From the NCBI RefSeq assembly GCF_001592045.1, contig NZ_BCWB01000050.1, forward strand, positions 1 through 41,921: a stretch of DNA of 41,921 bases. Direction: 5' to 3'. Shown in pieces: positions 10,881 through 21,704 of the stretch. A program made the translations under genes and the position numbers. The DNA is from Thermobifida fusca NBRC 14071 = JCM 3263 (lineage in GTDB: Bacteria > Actinomycetota > Actinomycetes > Streptosporangiales > Streptosporangiaceae). Each line of letters begins with the position of its first letter. The first letter of the stretch is position 1. The notes below the pieces were generated by a model. It made no database searches and was not told the DNA's origin. It worked only from the letters and a program-made list of their open reading frames with translations.

Positions 10881-11576
10881 GTGCTGCTACTGGCTTTCGA
10901 CACTGCCACTCCCGCTGTGACGACGGCGCTGTGCGAGTCCGGCCCGGACGGGGTACGGGTGCGGGCCGCCCGCACCACCGTGGACGCGCGCCGCCACGGG
11001 GAGCTCCTCACCCCCCAGATCCGCACGGTCGTCGCGGACGCCGGGGTAGACCTGGAGGACGTCACCCACATCGCGGTGGGTATCGGTCCCGGCCCGTACA
11101 CCGGGCTGCGGGTCGGCTTGGCGACCGCGCACGCCCTCGCCGAAGCCTTGGGCGTGCCCTGCGTAGGCGTGGCCACCCTGGACGCTCTCGCGTGGGCGTC
11201 GGGACGGACCACCCCGTTCATCGCCGCCACCGACGCCCGCCGCAAAGAAGTGTTCTGGGCCCGCTACACCGATGCTGCGACCCGGGTCGGGGACATCGCC
11301 GTGAACCGGCCCGCCGACGTCGACACCGCGGGCCTGCCGGTGATCGGGCACGGCGCCCACCTGTATGCCGACGTCTTCGGACAGGACCCTGAGGCAGCCG
11401 AACCGCTGTACCCGACAGCGGCCGCGCTCGGTGAATTCGCGGTGCGGGCCTTGCGCGACGGCACCCCCCTGCCGGAGCCGCGTCCCCTGTACCTGCGCCG
11501 ACCCGACGCCCAGATCCCCGGGGCGCCGAAGAAAGTACGCCAGCCCACGGCGGCCGAACTGGGACGGTCCCGATGA
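10881..11576 (+). CDS. tsaB: tRNA t6A biosynthesis protein TsaB
   Basis: TsaB is the inactive homologue that pairs with TsaD in the bacterial t6A complex. The GTG at 10881 gives MLLLAFDTATPAVTTAL, a normal TsaB N-terminus, and 231 residues. The ASKHA-type stretch VGIGPGPYTGLRVGLA lies near residue 70 and the IAATDARRKEVFWARY segment near 115. It follows tsaE by eleven bases and overlaps rimI by four (ATGA), so rimI is probably translationally coupled. No Shine-Dalgarno site precedes the GTG. Confidence 0.94.
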   Translation: MLLLAFDTATPAVTTALCESGPDGVRVRAARTTVDARRHGELLTPQIRTVVADAGVDLEDVTHIAVGIGPGPYTGLRVGLATAHALAEALGVPCVGVATLDALAWASGRTTPFIAATDARRKEVFWARYTDAATRVGDIAVNRPADVDTAGLPVIGHGAHLYADVFGQDPEAAEPLYPTAAALGEFAVRALRDGTPLPEPRPLYLRRPDAQIPGAPKKVRQPTAAELGRSR

Positions 11577-12031
11577 CTCCGCTGCTGCGTTCGATGACCC
11601 TCGACGACGTCGCAGAAGTCCTCGCATTGGAGCGGACCCTGTTTCCCGCCGACGCGTGGAGCGAGGGGATCTTCCGCGACGAACTCGCCCAACCCGACCG
11701 CTACTACCTGGTCGCTGAGGAGGCCGACGGGACACTCGTCGGCTATGCGGGACTGCGCGCGGTACCTCCCGAAGGCGACGTGCAGACCATTGCCGTGGCC
11801 CCCGAACGGTGGGGGAAGGGGATCGGCCGCGCCCTGCTGACCGCGCTGCTGGACGAGGCGCGCCGCCGCGGCATCACCGCCATGTTCCTGGAAGTCCGGT
11901 CGGACAACCCGCGTGCCCGGGACCTGTACCAGAAGTTCGGCTTTGTGGAGGTCGGAGTCCGCTCCGGCTACTACGTCGGCGCGGACGCCATCATCATGCG
12001 CCGCCTGGAGCCCATTGAGGAAGAGCGATGA
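11573..12031 (+). CDS. rimI: Ribosomal protein S18 alanine N-acetyltransferase
   Basis: A single-domain GNAT acetyltransferase of 152 residues. The acetyl-CoA loop is seen in [19 protein letters not shown], and the C-terminal half has [28 protein letters not shown], the RimI pattern. RimI acetylates the N-terminal alanine of S18, and in actinobacteria may act on other N-termini. It overlaps both neighbours by four bases (ATGA at each end), so tsaB, rimI and tsaD are surely co-translated. Confidence 0.93.
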   Translation: MTPLLRSMTLDDVAEVLALERTLFPADAWSEGIFRDELAQPDRYYLVAEEADGTLVGYAGLRAVPPEGDVQTIAVAPERWGKGIGRALLTALLDEARRRGITAMFLEVRSDNPRARDLYQKFGFVEVGVRSGYYVGADAIIMRRLEPIEEER

Positions 12032-13071
12032 CCACTGCCAGCCAGCCGCCCCTGATCATGGGGATCGAGAGTTCCTGCGATGAGACCGGGGTCGCTTTCG
12101 TGCGCGGCTGTGAACTGCTCGCCGACGAGGTTGCGTCCAGCGTCGATGAGCACGCCCGGTTCGGCGGCGTGGTGCCCGAGGTCGCCAGCCGCGCCCACTT
12201 GGAGGCGATGACCCCCACCGTGCGCCGGGCCGCGGAACGCGCCGGGGTGCGGCTGTCCGATGTCGACGCGATCGCGGTCACCGTGGGGCCTGGCCTGGCG
12301 GGGGCGCTCCTGGTCGGCCTGTCCGCGGCCAAAGCCTACGCGCTCGCCCTGGACAAACCGCTGTACGGGGTGAACCACCTGGTCGGCCACGTCGCCGTTG
12401 ACCAGTTGGAGCACGGGCCGCTCCCCAAACCGGTGGTGGCGCTCCTCGTGTCCGGCGGGCACACGTCCCTCCTCCTCGTCCGGGACTTGGCGACCGACGT
12501 GCAACTGCTCGGCGAGACCGTGGACGACGCCGCGGGCGAGGCCTACGACAAAGTGGCGCGCCTGCTCAACCTGCCGTATCCAGGGGGACCGCCGATCGAC
12601 CGCGCCGCCCGCGACGGGGACGGCACCGCCATCCACTTCCCGCGCGGCAAATGGGGGGACGGAACCTACGACTTCTCGTTCTCCGGGTTGAAGACCGCCG
12701 TGGCCCGCTGGGTAGAGGACGCGGAACGGCAGGGGAGGCCCGTGAGCGTGCCCGACGTGGCCGCAGCGTTCCAGGAGGCGGTCGCGGACGTCCTGACCCG
12801 CAAGGCAGTGGACGCGTGCCGGGAGCACGGGGTGCGCCACCTGGTGATCAGCGGCGGGGTGGCCGCTAATTCGCGGCTGAGGGCGCTCGCGGAAGAGCGG
12901 TGCGCCGCGGCAGGGATCGAAGTGCGTGTGCCCCGGCCTCGGCTGTGCACCGACAACGGGGCGATGATCGCGGCACTGGGCGCGGAAGTGGTGGCCGCGG
13001 GGCTACCGCCGTCCCCGCTGGACATGGCCGTGGACACTTCGCTGCCGGTGAGCAGCGTGCTCGTGAACTGA
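12028..13071 (+). CDS. tsaD: tRNA N6-adenosine threonylcarbamoyltransferase TsaD
   Basis: TsaD transfers the threonylcarbamoyl group to A37 of tRNA. The 347-residue product starts with [11 protein letters not shown] after a short leader, contains the metal-binding pair in NHLVGHVA (His117 and His121), [11 protein letters not shown], and the nucleotide-binding [10 protein letters not shown]. The C-terminal Asp-rich NGAMIA motif is intact. Its ATG overlaps the rimI stop, and two strong hairpins follow the TGA, ending the t6A group. Confidence 0.96.
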   Translation: MTTASQPPLIMGIESSCDETGVAFVRGCELLADEVASSVDEHARFGGVVPEVASRAHLEAMTPTVRRAAERAGVRLSDVDAIAVTVGPGLAGALLVGLSAAKAYALALDKPLYGVNHLVGHVAVDQLEHGPLPKPVVALLVSGGHTSLLLVRDLATDVQLLGETVDDAAGEAYDKVARLLNLPYPGGPPIDRAARDGDGTAIHFPRGKWGDGTYDFSFSGLKTAVARWVEDAERQGRPVSVPDVAAAFQEAVADVLTRKAVDACREHGVRHLVISGGVAANSRLRALAEERCAAAGIEVRVPRPRLCTDNGAMIAALGAEVVAAGLPPSPLDMAVDTSLPVSSVLVN

Positions 13072-13095
13072 CCGGGCCGCGAGCATCCCGATCCG

Positions 13096-13165
13096 CCGCT
13101 GGGGCTCTACTGCCCCAGCGGCCCCCAGACAGCGGCAGGGGCCGGCCCGCACGCGGACCGGCCCC
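13096..13165. terminator. Paired hairpins after tsaD, facing the convergent coiled-coil gene
   Basis: The first hairpin has perfect 10-base arms at 13096-13105 and 13112-13121 with a six-base loop. The second has GGGGCCGG at 13138-13145 and CCGGCCCC at 13158-13165. They fill the gap between the two converging stops and could end transcription from both sides. Confidence 0.8.
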
Positions 13166-13180
13166 GGGAGAGGATGAGAC

Positions 13181-15307
13181 TTACTCGTCGTCCAGGTCGT
13201 CGAAGTCGCTGCTGTTGCGCCGCTTCTTGCCGCCGTCGCGGCCGGGGCGGAGCAGGGCTTCGGCGAGCGCGAGCATCGTCTCTTCGAGAGCCGCCAGGCG
13301 CTTGGTGACGTCGTCGTGCGACGTCTCCACCACCTCGCTGAGGGTCTCTTCGAACTCGTGCCGGTCCGGCCGGGCCCGCAGCTCGTTCAGCAGCGGGTTG
13401 AGGTTCTCGTCGAGCTTGCGGTCCAGCGAGTCGAGCCGGTCGCTGTGGTCGATGACCGGGCGTTCCACCAGCTCGGACAGGCGACGGTGCACCTCGCTGA
13501 CTTCGAGCGAAGCCGGAAGCTGAGCGAGACGCTGGTTGACGGCCTCCAGCCGGTCGTCGATCGCCTCCAGCCGCCCGTCAACCCCTTCGAAGTGGCCGTG
13601 GACCCCTTCGAACTTGCCTTCCACACCGGTGACCCGGCCGTCGAGGCCGTCCAGCCGCCCGTTGATCCCGTCGATCTTGCCGTCGATGCCTTCGAAACTG
13701 CCGTCGAAGCGGCCTTCGAACGTGTCGAAGCGGCTGCCTAGGTTCTCCAGGCTGTTCTCGAACTTGCCGGCCAGCGACTCGTGCTGGCTGTCCAACCGGG
13801 TCGTGATCGTGGACAGGTGCGTGTCGACCCGCTCCGCCAGCTCCCGCTCGTGCTGGTCGAGCCGTTCCGTGACAGCGTTGTGGTGTTCCGCGAACCGTTC
13901 GCTGAGCGCGGCGCCCCGCTCCTGGGCCGCGGCGTCGAGCGTGCGGAGCTCTTCAGCCACCGCGGCACGCAGCTCCTCGACCCGGGCAGTGAGCTGCTCG
14001 AGGAGTTCGGCAGAGTCCGACTTGGCGTCGGAACGGGCCTCGGCGAGCGCCGACGCCAGTTCAGCGGCCGCGGTCGCCGCAGCGGAGCGCCCTTCGTCGA
14101 AGGCGGCGCGCAGACTGTCCGCGGTTTCCGCGAGCCGGGCCAGCAGCGCTTCGCGGAGCTCTTCGTCGCGTTCCCGCAGTTCCGCGTGCTGGGACGCGGA
14201 CTGTTCGGACAGTTCCACCCGGTTGCGGCGCAACTGCTCCCGCATTTCGCCGAGCCGCTCTTCGGTGGTGCTGCTCAGCGCCGCCACCGCGCTGTTGACG
14301 TCGGCGATCGCAGCAGTGGCCTCGGCGTGGTTCTCGTCCGCCTGCGTGGTCAGGAACTCCATGCTCTGCGAGAAGGTGCCGCTGAGCGCGTCGCGGTGCT
14401 CGTCGAGCCGTGTGGTGAGCGCGTCGCGCTGCTCGGTCAGGGCGGTGGTGAGCGCGGCTGTCTGCTCCGCCGTCTCCTGACGTAGCGCGTCGGCGGTTTC
14501 GGTGATGCGCTGGCCGAGTTCGGTGCGGGCCTCCTGCAACGCGTCGCGGTGCTCGTCGAGCCGTGTGGTGAGCGCGTCGCGCTGCTCGGTCAGGGCGGTG
14601 GTGAGCGCGGCTGTCTGCTCCGCCGTCTCCTGGCGCAGGGCGTCGGCGGTTTCGGTGATGCGCTGGCCGAGTTCGGTGCGGGCCTCCTGCAGCGCGTCGC
14701 GCTGCTCGGCCAGTGCGGCGAGGAGACGCTGCTCCACGCGCTCCCCGACCGTCTCCACCGCGTTCTCCAAGGTCGCGGCACGCGTGCTCAGCGATTCGAT
14801 GGCCTCGTCGATCCGCGACAGGCGCAGGTCGATCGCGCTGGCCAGCCCGTCCAACCGCTCGGTGAGCGCGGCTGTCTGCTCTGCGGTGCGGGACGCGGTC
14901 TCGGCGAGTTCCGCCAGGCGGCCCAGCACACTCTCCAGGCCACTGACGAGCCCGGTGACGTCCGAGCGCAGCGGGGCCATCTCCGCGAGCGGCTCAACCC
15001 GGGCACCCACCTGCTCGATGTGTTCCGCGAGCGTCTCCGCCCACTCCGGAGGACGGGTGGACAGCGACTCGACCCCGGCCTGGACCGTGGTGACGCCGTC
15101 GGTCAGAGTGGCCAGCTCGCGTTCCCGGACCTCACGCAGCAGCCACTCCATGCCCTCCAGCCGTTGGCGCATCTCCTCGGTGATCGCATCCTGTGTTTTC
15201 TGCTCCGAGAGATGCTCTTGGGCGGCCCGGGAGAGCAGCTCCCGCATGCGATCAGAGATCCCGGTCTGACCTCCCCCGCTGAGGAAGTTGTGGTTGGTCT
15301 GTTCCAC
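13181..15307 (-). CDS. Large coiled-coil protein with 51-residue repeats, possible cytoskeletal scaffold
   Basis: A 708-residue, highly charged Ala/Glu/Leu/Arg-rich protein with no signal peptide or membrane segment. Nearly all of residues 30-660 should form coiled coil. Residues 203-253 and 254-304 are a near-perfect direct repeat of 51 residues; its hydrophobic spacing resolves into one heptad plus four hendecads, the pattern I recall for the Streptomyces filament proteins Scy and FilP. Residues about 518-596 carry a second series of about eleven heptads of the form GRLDGLD/GKFEGVH. The tail is basic (KKRR) then acidic (DFDDLDDE). I infer a filament or polar scaffold, not a proven role; an SMC-like or methyl-accepting protein is less likely as no head or signalling domain is seen. 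The GTG start has a strong AAAGGAG site seven to eight bases upstream. Confidence 0.8.
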   Translation of the reverse strand: MEQTNHNFLSGGGQTGISDRMRELLSRAAQEHLSEQKTQDAITEEMRQRLEGMEWLLREVRERELATLTDGVTTVQAGVESLSTRPPEWAETLAEHIEQVGARVEPLAEMAPLRSDVTGLVSGLESVLGRLAELAETASRTAEQTAALTERLDGLASAIDLRLSRIDEAIESLSTRAATLENAVETVGERVEQRLLAALAEQRDALQEARTELGQRITETADALRQETAEQTAALTTALTEQRDALTTRLDEHRDALQEARTELGQRITETADALRQETAEQTAALTTALTEQRDALTTRLDEHRDALSGTFSQSMEFLTTQADENHAEATAAIADVNSAVAALSSTTEERLGEMREQLRRNRVELSEQSASQHAELRERDEELREALLARLAETADSLRAAFDEGRSAAATAAAELASALAEARSDAKSDSAELLEQLTARVEELRAAVAEELRTLDAAAQERGAALSERFAEHHNAVTERLDQHERELAERVDTHLSTITTRLDSQHESLAGKFENSLENLGSRFDTFEGRFDGSFEGIDGKIDGINGRLDGLDGRVTGVEGKFEGVHGHFEGVDGRLEAIDDRLEAVNQRLAQLPASLEVSEVHRRLSELVERPVIDHSDRLDSLDRKLDENLNPLLNELRARPDRHEFEETLSEVVETSHDDVTKRLAALEETMLALAEALLRPGRDGGKKRRNSSDFDDLDDE
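14396..14701 (-). repeat. Tandem 153-base repeat inside the coiled-coil gene
   Basis: Two adjacent 153-base units encode identical 51-residue blocks (residues 203-304) and differ by only a few silent bases, for example near 14481-14491 against 14634-14644. A partial third copy begins at 14694 on the far side. Near identity at DNA level points to a recent duplication or gene conversion. Confidence 0.9.
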
Positions 15308-15334
15308 CGAGGTGCTCCTTTAGATGTGGCACTT

Positions 15335-15362
15335 CCCCGCCCGTCAGTGGCTCAGGGCGGGG
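15335..15362 (-). promoter_or_regulatory. Hairpin in the 5' leader of the coiled-coil gene
   Basis: CCCCGCCC at 15335-15342 pairs with GGGCGGGG at 15355-15362 across a 12-base loop. It ends about 16 bases before the AAAGGAG ribosome binding site. Smaller palindromes follow at 15366-15375 (CCTCGCGAGG) and 15387-15400. It could be an attenuator or a translational control element, or only an RNA stabiliser. Confidence 0.4.
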
Positions 15363-15549
15363 AGTCCTCGCGAGGTCCGACGGTGCCGTGGACATCCACG
15401 TCGTGACAGATCAGAGTCTTGTCCCTACTCAGAGTCGTGATGGGTTGCTAGAAGAAACCCACCAAAAGGGGGTAAAAGTAGCCGCCGGACTAATCGCGAG
15501 TTGAGGGGAGAAACATTCAGCGCGGCCAGTCTAACGACAGACCAGCCGT

Positions 15550-15591
15550 TGTCTCATGAGACAGCGAAAGAACCATACATACCGTTATGTA
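15550..15591. promoter_or_regulatory. Two palindromes, possible operators
   Basis: TGTCTCATGAGACA (15550-15563) is a perfect 14-base palindrome. TACATA-CCGT-TATGTA (15576-15591) is an inverted repeat. Their centres are 27 bases apart. They sit between two minus-strand genes and upstream of the coiled-coil gene by about 250 bases. No regulator gene is adjacent. Confidence 0.35.
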
Positions 15592-15616
15592 CAGCGATAC
15601 CGCGGCAGAAGAGCGC

Positions 15617-16888
15617 TCACGGTGACCCACCGTCCTCACCTGCGGCAACCTCGGCGCACAACAGGCAGTACGGCCGGGAGCCGAACCGGGTCAGCACCAC
15701 CACGGCCGTCTCCGACCCGCGCAGCTTCAAGTCGCGGCGCAGCCGTTCCACGTCGACCGCGGAGCCGCGCTTCTTGATGGTCACCGTGCCCACGTTCCGC
15801 TCTCGCAGCGCGGCCCGCAGCCGCTTCAAGGAGAAGGGCATCACCTCGCGCACCTCGTAGACCTGGCATAACGGGGTGCGGACCAGGGAGTCGGAGGTGA
15901 GGTAGGCGATCGCGGGGTCGAGCAGCGACCCGTTGACCGCTGCCGCGGCCTCGGCCACCAGGTGGGACCGGACCACCGCGTTGTCCGGCTCGTACAGGTA
16001 GCGCAGCGGCCGGGAGAGGGGAGGCGTGCCCAGGCGGTGGTCGACCACCGTGATGATCTCCACTTCGCCGGAGCCGGGCTTGGTACGCACCAGGGTGGCC
16101 TGCCGGGAAGGGGCCCCCTCGGCGAGTGCCCCGAACCACAGCGTGGTCTCTTTGACCTCCCGGTCCACGGAGATCCACTCGGCGGCGGTGCCGTCGGGGA
16201 TCGACTCGTGCGGCAGTCCCGGCGCGGCTTTGACACATCCGGCTGGGGCGGCCTGGGCCAGGGCCACGACCGTGTCCCAGGCGGGGGAGTAGGCGCGCGG
16301 GTCGAAGACCCGGCCGCGGTGGCTGCGCCGCGCGGGGTCACAGAACACAGCCGCGTACTCCGCAGAGCGGACCTGGGTGGCGTCGCCGAGCCGCACCTGG
16401 GCGCGCCCGGCCAGGCCCGCGGCCGCGATGTTCGCTTCGGCGACGGCGACCGTGAGCGGGTCCTGGTCGACGCCTTCCACGGACAGTCCGGCCCGGGCTA
16501 GCGCGAGCAGGTCTGCGCCGATGCCGCAGCACAGGTCCGCGACGGGGGCGGTGGCGCTGGCGACGCGGTCGGCGATGCGGCGGGCCCGGTAGGCCGCCAC
16601 CGGGGCCCGGGTGGCCTGTTCCAGGCCTGCAGGGGTGAAGAACATCTGGTCGGCGAGCGGGCCGAACTTCGCTTTGGCGCGACTGCGCAACCGGACTTGG
16701 GTGAGGAGCGCGTGGACGAGTGCCGCGGCCTCTTCCTCAGGGAGCTCGGCGAGGGCTGGGTGGCGGCGCAGCCGGTCCACTGCCCGCAGCGGGTCGGCTG
16801 CCGACTCGCCCGGGGCCACTTCACCAAGCAGGCGTTCCCCCACCGGACTGCGTAAAGCGAGAAAGCCTGCCAGCTCCCTGTTTGTCAC
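15617..16888 (-). CDS. Class I SAM-dependent methyltransferase with THUMP-like C-terminal domain
   Basis: A 423-residue cytoplasmic protein. The N-terminal 110 residues are helical (RLRSRAKAKFGPLADQMFF). A Rossmann methyltransferase core follows, with the SAM loop DLCCGIGADLLALA at 118-131, the acidic strand end VEGVDQDP and the later FCDPARR. The last 80 residues (VMPFSLKRLRAALRERNVGTVTIKKRG...LRGSE) match the THUMP-like domain found at the end of these actinobacterial proteins. The substrate is unknown; RNA is a reasonable guess. The start is a GTG with GGGGA about eight bases upstream. It is divergent from groES, and the groES promoter begins 26 bases away. Confidence 0.85.
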   Translation of the reverse strand: MTNRELAGFLALRSPVGERLLGEVAPGESAADPLRAVDRLRRHPALAELPEEEAAALVHALLTQVRLRSRAKAKFGPLADQMFFTPAGLEQATRAPVAAYRARRIADRVASATAPVADLCCGIGADLLALARAGLSVEGVDQDPLTVAVAEANIAAAGLAGRAQVRLGDATQVRSAEYAAVFCDPARRSHRGRVFDPRAYSPAWDTVVALAQAAPAGCVKAAPGLPHESIPDGTAAEWISVDREVKETTLWFGALAEGAPSRQATLVRTKPGSGEVEIITVVDHRLGTPPLSRPLRYLYEPDNAVVRSHLVAEAAAAVNGSLLDPAIAYLTSDSLVRTPLCQVYEVREVMPFSLKRLRAALRERNVGTVTIKKRGSAVDVERLRRDLKLRGSETAVVVLTRFGSRPYCLLCAEVAAGEDGGSP

Positions 16889-16914
16889 GTTCGTGTTCCC
16901 CTGTGACCTGTTGT

Positions 16915-16943
16915 TTGACGACCCCGATGGGCGCCACTACTGT
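16915..16943 (+). promoter_or_regulatory. Promoter of groES-groEL1
   Basis: TTGACG at 16915-16920 and TACTGT at 16938-16943 are exactly 17 bases apart, a good match to the vegetative sigma consensus. The start point would be about 16950, which is the first base of the CIRCE operator. Confidence 0.8.
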
Positions 16944-16949
16944 TTCGTA

Positions 16950-16976
16950 TTGGCACTCTCAAGGGTAGAGTGCTAA
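16950..16976. promoter_or_regulatory. CIRCE operator (HrcA binding site)
   Basis: TTGGCACTC, nine bases, GAGTGCTAA. This differs from the CIRCE consensus inverted repeat at one position in the left arm. It overlaps the predicted groES transcription start, the classical place for HrcA repression, so the operon should be heat-inducible by loss of HrcA binding. Confidence 0.93.
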
Positions 16977-17081
16977 TCGCGACGAGGTTGGTCTGGCACC
17001 CGCGACGGCAGGCCGCCGTGGTCGTCCCTTTTGTCTGCATGCCATTCATCGTTCAGAAATTCTGAAGGGGGAGGTCACACC

Positions 17082-17393
17082 GTGTCGACCGCCACCAAGA
17101 TTGTGCTGAAGCCGCTCGAGGACCGCGTCGTCGTCCAGCCTCTGGAGGCCGAGCAGACCACCGCGTCCGGCCTGGTCATCCCGGACACCGCCAAGGAGAA
17201 GCCCCAGGAAGGCAAGGTCCTCGCTGTGGGCCCGGGCCGTTGGGACGACGAGGGCAGCAAGCGCATCCCGCTGGATGTCAAGGAGGGCGACATCGTCCTC
17301 TACAGCAAGTACGGCGGCACCGAGGTCAAGTACGACGGTGAGGAGTACCTGGTGCTCTCCGCTCGCGACCTGCTCGCGGTCGTTGAGAAGTAA
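17082..17393 (+). CDS. groES: Co-chaperonin GroES
   Basis: GroES is the heptameric lid of the GroEL folding chamber. I start at the GTG giving [18 protein letters not shown], 103 residues, because a strong GGGGGAGG ribosome binding site lies about nine bases upstream; the frame is open 17 codons further. The mobile loop ([23 protein letters not shown]) and the C-terminal [18 protein letters not shown] are typical. It is the first gene of the CIRCE-controlled operon. A strong hairpin separates it from groEL1. Confidence 0.97.
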   Translation: MSTATKIVLKPLEDRVVVQPLEAEQTTASGLVIPDTAKEKPQEGKVLAVGPGRWDDEGSKRIPLDVKEGDIVLYSKYGGTEVKYDGEEYLVLSARDLLAVVEK

Positions 17394-17424
17394 GCCACGG
17401 AACATCCTTCCGAGCAAGGTGTGA

Positions 17425-19149
<1,725 letters not shown>

Positions 19150-19187
19150 TCCGAGGCCTCTCCCGTCACGGGAAGCAGCGGGCCTTT

Positions 19188-19227
19188 ACCACGCGTGTCC
19201 CGGGTCTACCCCCGGGACACGCGTGGT
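19188..19227. terminator. Terminator of the groES-groEL1 operon
   Basis: Perfect 17-base arms (19188-19204 with 19211-19227) surround a six-base loop, 38 bases after the groEL1 stop. This is the longest perfect stem after the glmM hairpin in the window and surely ends the operon. Confidence 0.9.
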
Positions 19228-19262
19228 GTCCCGCGAGAATAGTCCCAAATGTAACCATTCTG

Positions 19263-19934
19263 TTGTCTCGAATCGTGGCGAGTGAGTCTCCGCCAGTGGG
19301 CATCATTCGATATGTGAGGGATCTACGCGTCGCGGAAGGCACGCCACCATCTCACCGGCAGGCCACCCGCCCGCGGGCAGACGACGCAGAGCTCAACCAC
19401 CTCACCTCGCTGGCGGCCCAAGGGGACGACGGCGCGGTGGACTCGCTGATCCGCGAAGTCCATCCCATGGTGGTGCGCTACTGCCGTGCCCGGCTGTCCC
19501 GCGTCCCCGGTTCCACCCACGACTTCGACGACGTGGCCCAAGAGGTGTGCCTCGCCCTGCTGTCCGCGCTGCCGCGCTACCGGGACATGGGGCGCCCTTT
19601 CGCTTCTTTTGTTTTCGGCATCGCCGCCCACAAGGTCGCTGATGCCCTGCGCGGCCGCACCCGCGCCGACGTTCCCACCGACTCGGTGCCCGACCACCCC
19701 GACGAATCACCCGGACCGGAAGAGTCCGCGGTCCGCATCGTCGAAGCAGAACAGGCCCGAGAACTCCTCAGCACACTCCCCGAACAGCAGCGCCGCCTCC
19801 TGTCCCTGCGCGTGATCGCGGGCCTGTCCGCGGACGAGACCGGGCACGCCCTCGGCATGTCTCCCGGCGCGGTCCGGGTCGCCCAGCACCGCGCACTGGC
19901 CCGGCTGCGCCGTGCCGCGCACCGACTGCGCTGA
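19263..19934 (+). CDS. shbA: ECF-type RNA polymerase sigma factor, ShbA/SigD group
   Basis: A 223-residue sigma-70 family protein with region 2 ([43 protein letters not shown]) and region 4 ([49 protein letters not shown]) and no regions 1 or 3. It resembles M. tuberculosis SigD throughout, and its place between groEL1 and guaB matches shbA of Streptomyces, whose product drives transcription of the principal sigma gene hrdB. No anti-sigma gene adjoins it, as for ShbA. The start is uncertain: the frame opens with TTG at 19263, and in-frame GTG codons occur at 19275, 19296 and 19314, none with a clear ribosome binding site. Confidence 0.88.
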   Translation: MSRIVASESPPVGIIRYVRDLRVAEGTPPSHRQATRPRADDAELNHLTSLAAQGDDGAVDSLIREVHPMVVRYCRARLSRVPGSTHDFDDVAQEVCLALLSALPRYRDMGRPFASFVFGIAAHKVADALRGRTRADVPTDSVPDHPDESPGPEESAVRIVEAEQARELLSTLPEQQRRLLSLRVIAGLSADETGHALGMSPGAVRVAQHRALARLRRAAHRLR

Positions 19935-21548
<1,614 letters not shown>

Positions 21549-21704
21549 TCCGCCTTCCACCCCGCGCCGCCCGGGCGGGCGCATACCGCGGCGGTAGACT
21601 CGCGCCGGTGGTCACCTCCGGTCGATTCCGTCGGCACTCGGCGGTCCTGACCGAAGACCCTGCCGAGCGAGACGGCTTCACAGACTACAGAGGAGAGCAC
21701 AGCG

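Larger units (their letters stand above)
15308..15616. other. Spacer between the methyltransferase and coiled-coil genes
   Basis: About 309 bases, with an AT-richer middle than the genes around it. It holds the leader hairpin described above, a TGGGTT/AACCCA hairpin (15441-15446 with 15456-15461) and two palindromes at 15550-15563 and 15576-15591. I see no gene here. Confidence 0.5.

Noticed and set aside
14396-14701. Direct repeats as a CRISPR array or satellite
   Set aside because: The repeats are adjacent, in frame and encode coiled coil; there are no spacers.
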